Shown here: piece by piece, positions 9,797-10,000 of the stretch
Numbering within the stretch: position 1 is the first letter of the stretch
Layout: each line of letters opens with the position of its first letter
Source of the DNA: Penaeus vannamei
Lineage: Eukaryota; Arthropoda; Malacostraca; Decapoda; Penaeidae
Assembly: GCF_042767895.1 (NCBI RefSeq)
Contig: NC_091558.1
Location: forward strand, 16,132,804 to 16,142,803
DNA length: 10,000 bases
Direction of reading: 5' to 3'
Notes under the pieces: generated by a model
Seen by the model: only the letters and a program-made list of their open reading frames with translations
What the model was told of the DNA's origin: nothing
Databases searched by the model: none
Program-made: the position numbers and the translations under genes

Positions 9797-10000
9797 AGGG
9801 GCTTCTTTGGCTTCCTTCGCTCGCCTGAAGCATGACCCAGTCTCCCTCTCCAACTCCCAGAGGCTTCTTTGCCTTCCTTCGCTCGCCTGAAGCATGACCC
9901 AGTCTCCCTTTCCAACTCCCAGAGGCTTCTTTGCCTTCCTTCGCTCACCTGAAGCATGACCCAGTCTCCCTCTCCAACTCCCAGAGGCTTCTTTACCTTC
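9797..10000. repeat. Right-end units, three variants plus a partial unit
   Basis: The unit at 9797 has an AGGGG head and a CCCTCTCC tail. Units at 9859 and 9921 both have TTTGCCTT; the latter also has CGCTCACCTG and a CCCTCTCC tail. The partial unit at 9983 has TTTACCTT and is cut by the window end after 18 bases. The array evidently continues beyond the window. Confidence 0.88.

Larger units (their letters stand above)
1..10000. repeat. 62-bp tandem repeat array (minisatellite/satellite), about 161 units
   Basis: The window is a continuous head-to-tail array. Taking AGAGGCTTCTTTGG as unit positions 1-14, the unit continues with TTCGCTCGCCTG (20-31), GAAGCATGACCC (31-42) and TCTCCCTTTCC (45-55), and ends in CTCCC. 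Unit starts fall at 1, 63, 125 and so on with a strict 62-bp step, broken by only three small indels. About 90 of 161 units are identical to consensus. Composition per unit is 24 C, 18 T, 11 G and 9 A. No unique sequence interrupts the array and neither end is reached. Long minus-strand open frames arise because the unit lacks stop codons on that strand; the + strand has a TGA in every unit. I cannot name the repeat family or the species. A eukaryotic origin is inferred from the size and homogeneity of the array. Confidence 0.98.

Noticed and set aside
1..10000. CRISPR array
   Set aside because: There are no variable spacers between conserved repeats; the entire 62-bp unit is conserved and directly abutting.
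1..10000. Higher-order repeat of fixed multi-unit size across the window
   Set aside because: Variant codes read by eye show no constant multi-unit period. Only the local seven-unit recurrence at 8682-9238 was seen, and it is reported separately.
1..10000. Coding minisatellite such as a mucin-like or silk-like exon
   Set aside because: Unit length is not a multiple of three and indels of +2 and -1 are present without compensation nearby, which is not expected of a maintained coding repeat.
1..10000. Triplex (H-DNA) forming mirror repeat
   Set aside because: The + strand is pyrimidine-rich, but the longest clean pyrimidine run per unit is about 11 bases and lacks mirror symmetry.
1..10000. 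Transposon, insertion sequence or telomeric repeat
   Set aside because: No terminal inverted repeats, target-site duplications, transposase-like unique frame or short G-rich telomere unit is present.

Overview
The whole window is one uninterrupted head-to-tail tandem repeat (minisatellite or satellite DNA). The unit is 62 bp. By hand alignment there are 161 complete units plus an 18-bp partial unit at the right end (161 x 62 + 18 = 10000). About 90 of the 161 units match the consensus exactly, and most of the others carry one to three substitutions. Only three units depart from 62 bp: 64 bp at 2481-2544, 61 bp at 3847-3907 and 61 bp at 8806-8866. Both window edges lie inside the repeat, so the true array is longer than 10 kb. 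The consensus is about 56% GC, with strong strand asymmetry: the + strand is roughly 68% pyrimidine.

I see no gene, RNA gene, mobile element, CRISPR array, promoter or terminator. A long homogeneous array with no unique sequence points to a eukaryotic chromosome, for example subtelomeric, pericentromeric or intronic VNTR DNA. The species cannot be read from the sequence, and I do not recognise the repeat family.

Layout: two divergent units at the left edge (1-124); a mildly variable block (125-1674); a perfect run of 11 identical units (1675-2356); a block with frequent AGGGG heads (2357-3722); a disturbed patch around a 1-bp deletion (3723-3969); a long central block with no AGGGG heads but two kinds of tail variant (3970-6573); a short transition (6574-6759); and a right-hand zone (6760-10000) with many more variant types. 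The right-hand zone includes TGCC/TACC and CTCAAC subfamilies, interrupted by perfect runs at 7566-7937 and 9239-9796.

The very long minus-strand open frames (up to about 2650 codons) are a by-product of the repeat. The unit has no stop codon in any minus-strand frame, and because 62 is not divisible by 3 every frame cycles through the same 62-residue peptide. I do not call them genes. The points most worth a second look are the stop-free, frame-insensitive minus strand, the chain of overlapping + strand mini-ORFs, the G-rich (minus) / polypyrimidine (+) segment in each unit, and the nested variant subfamilies on the right.
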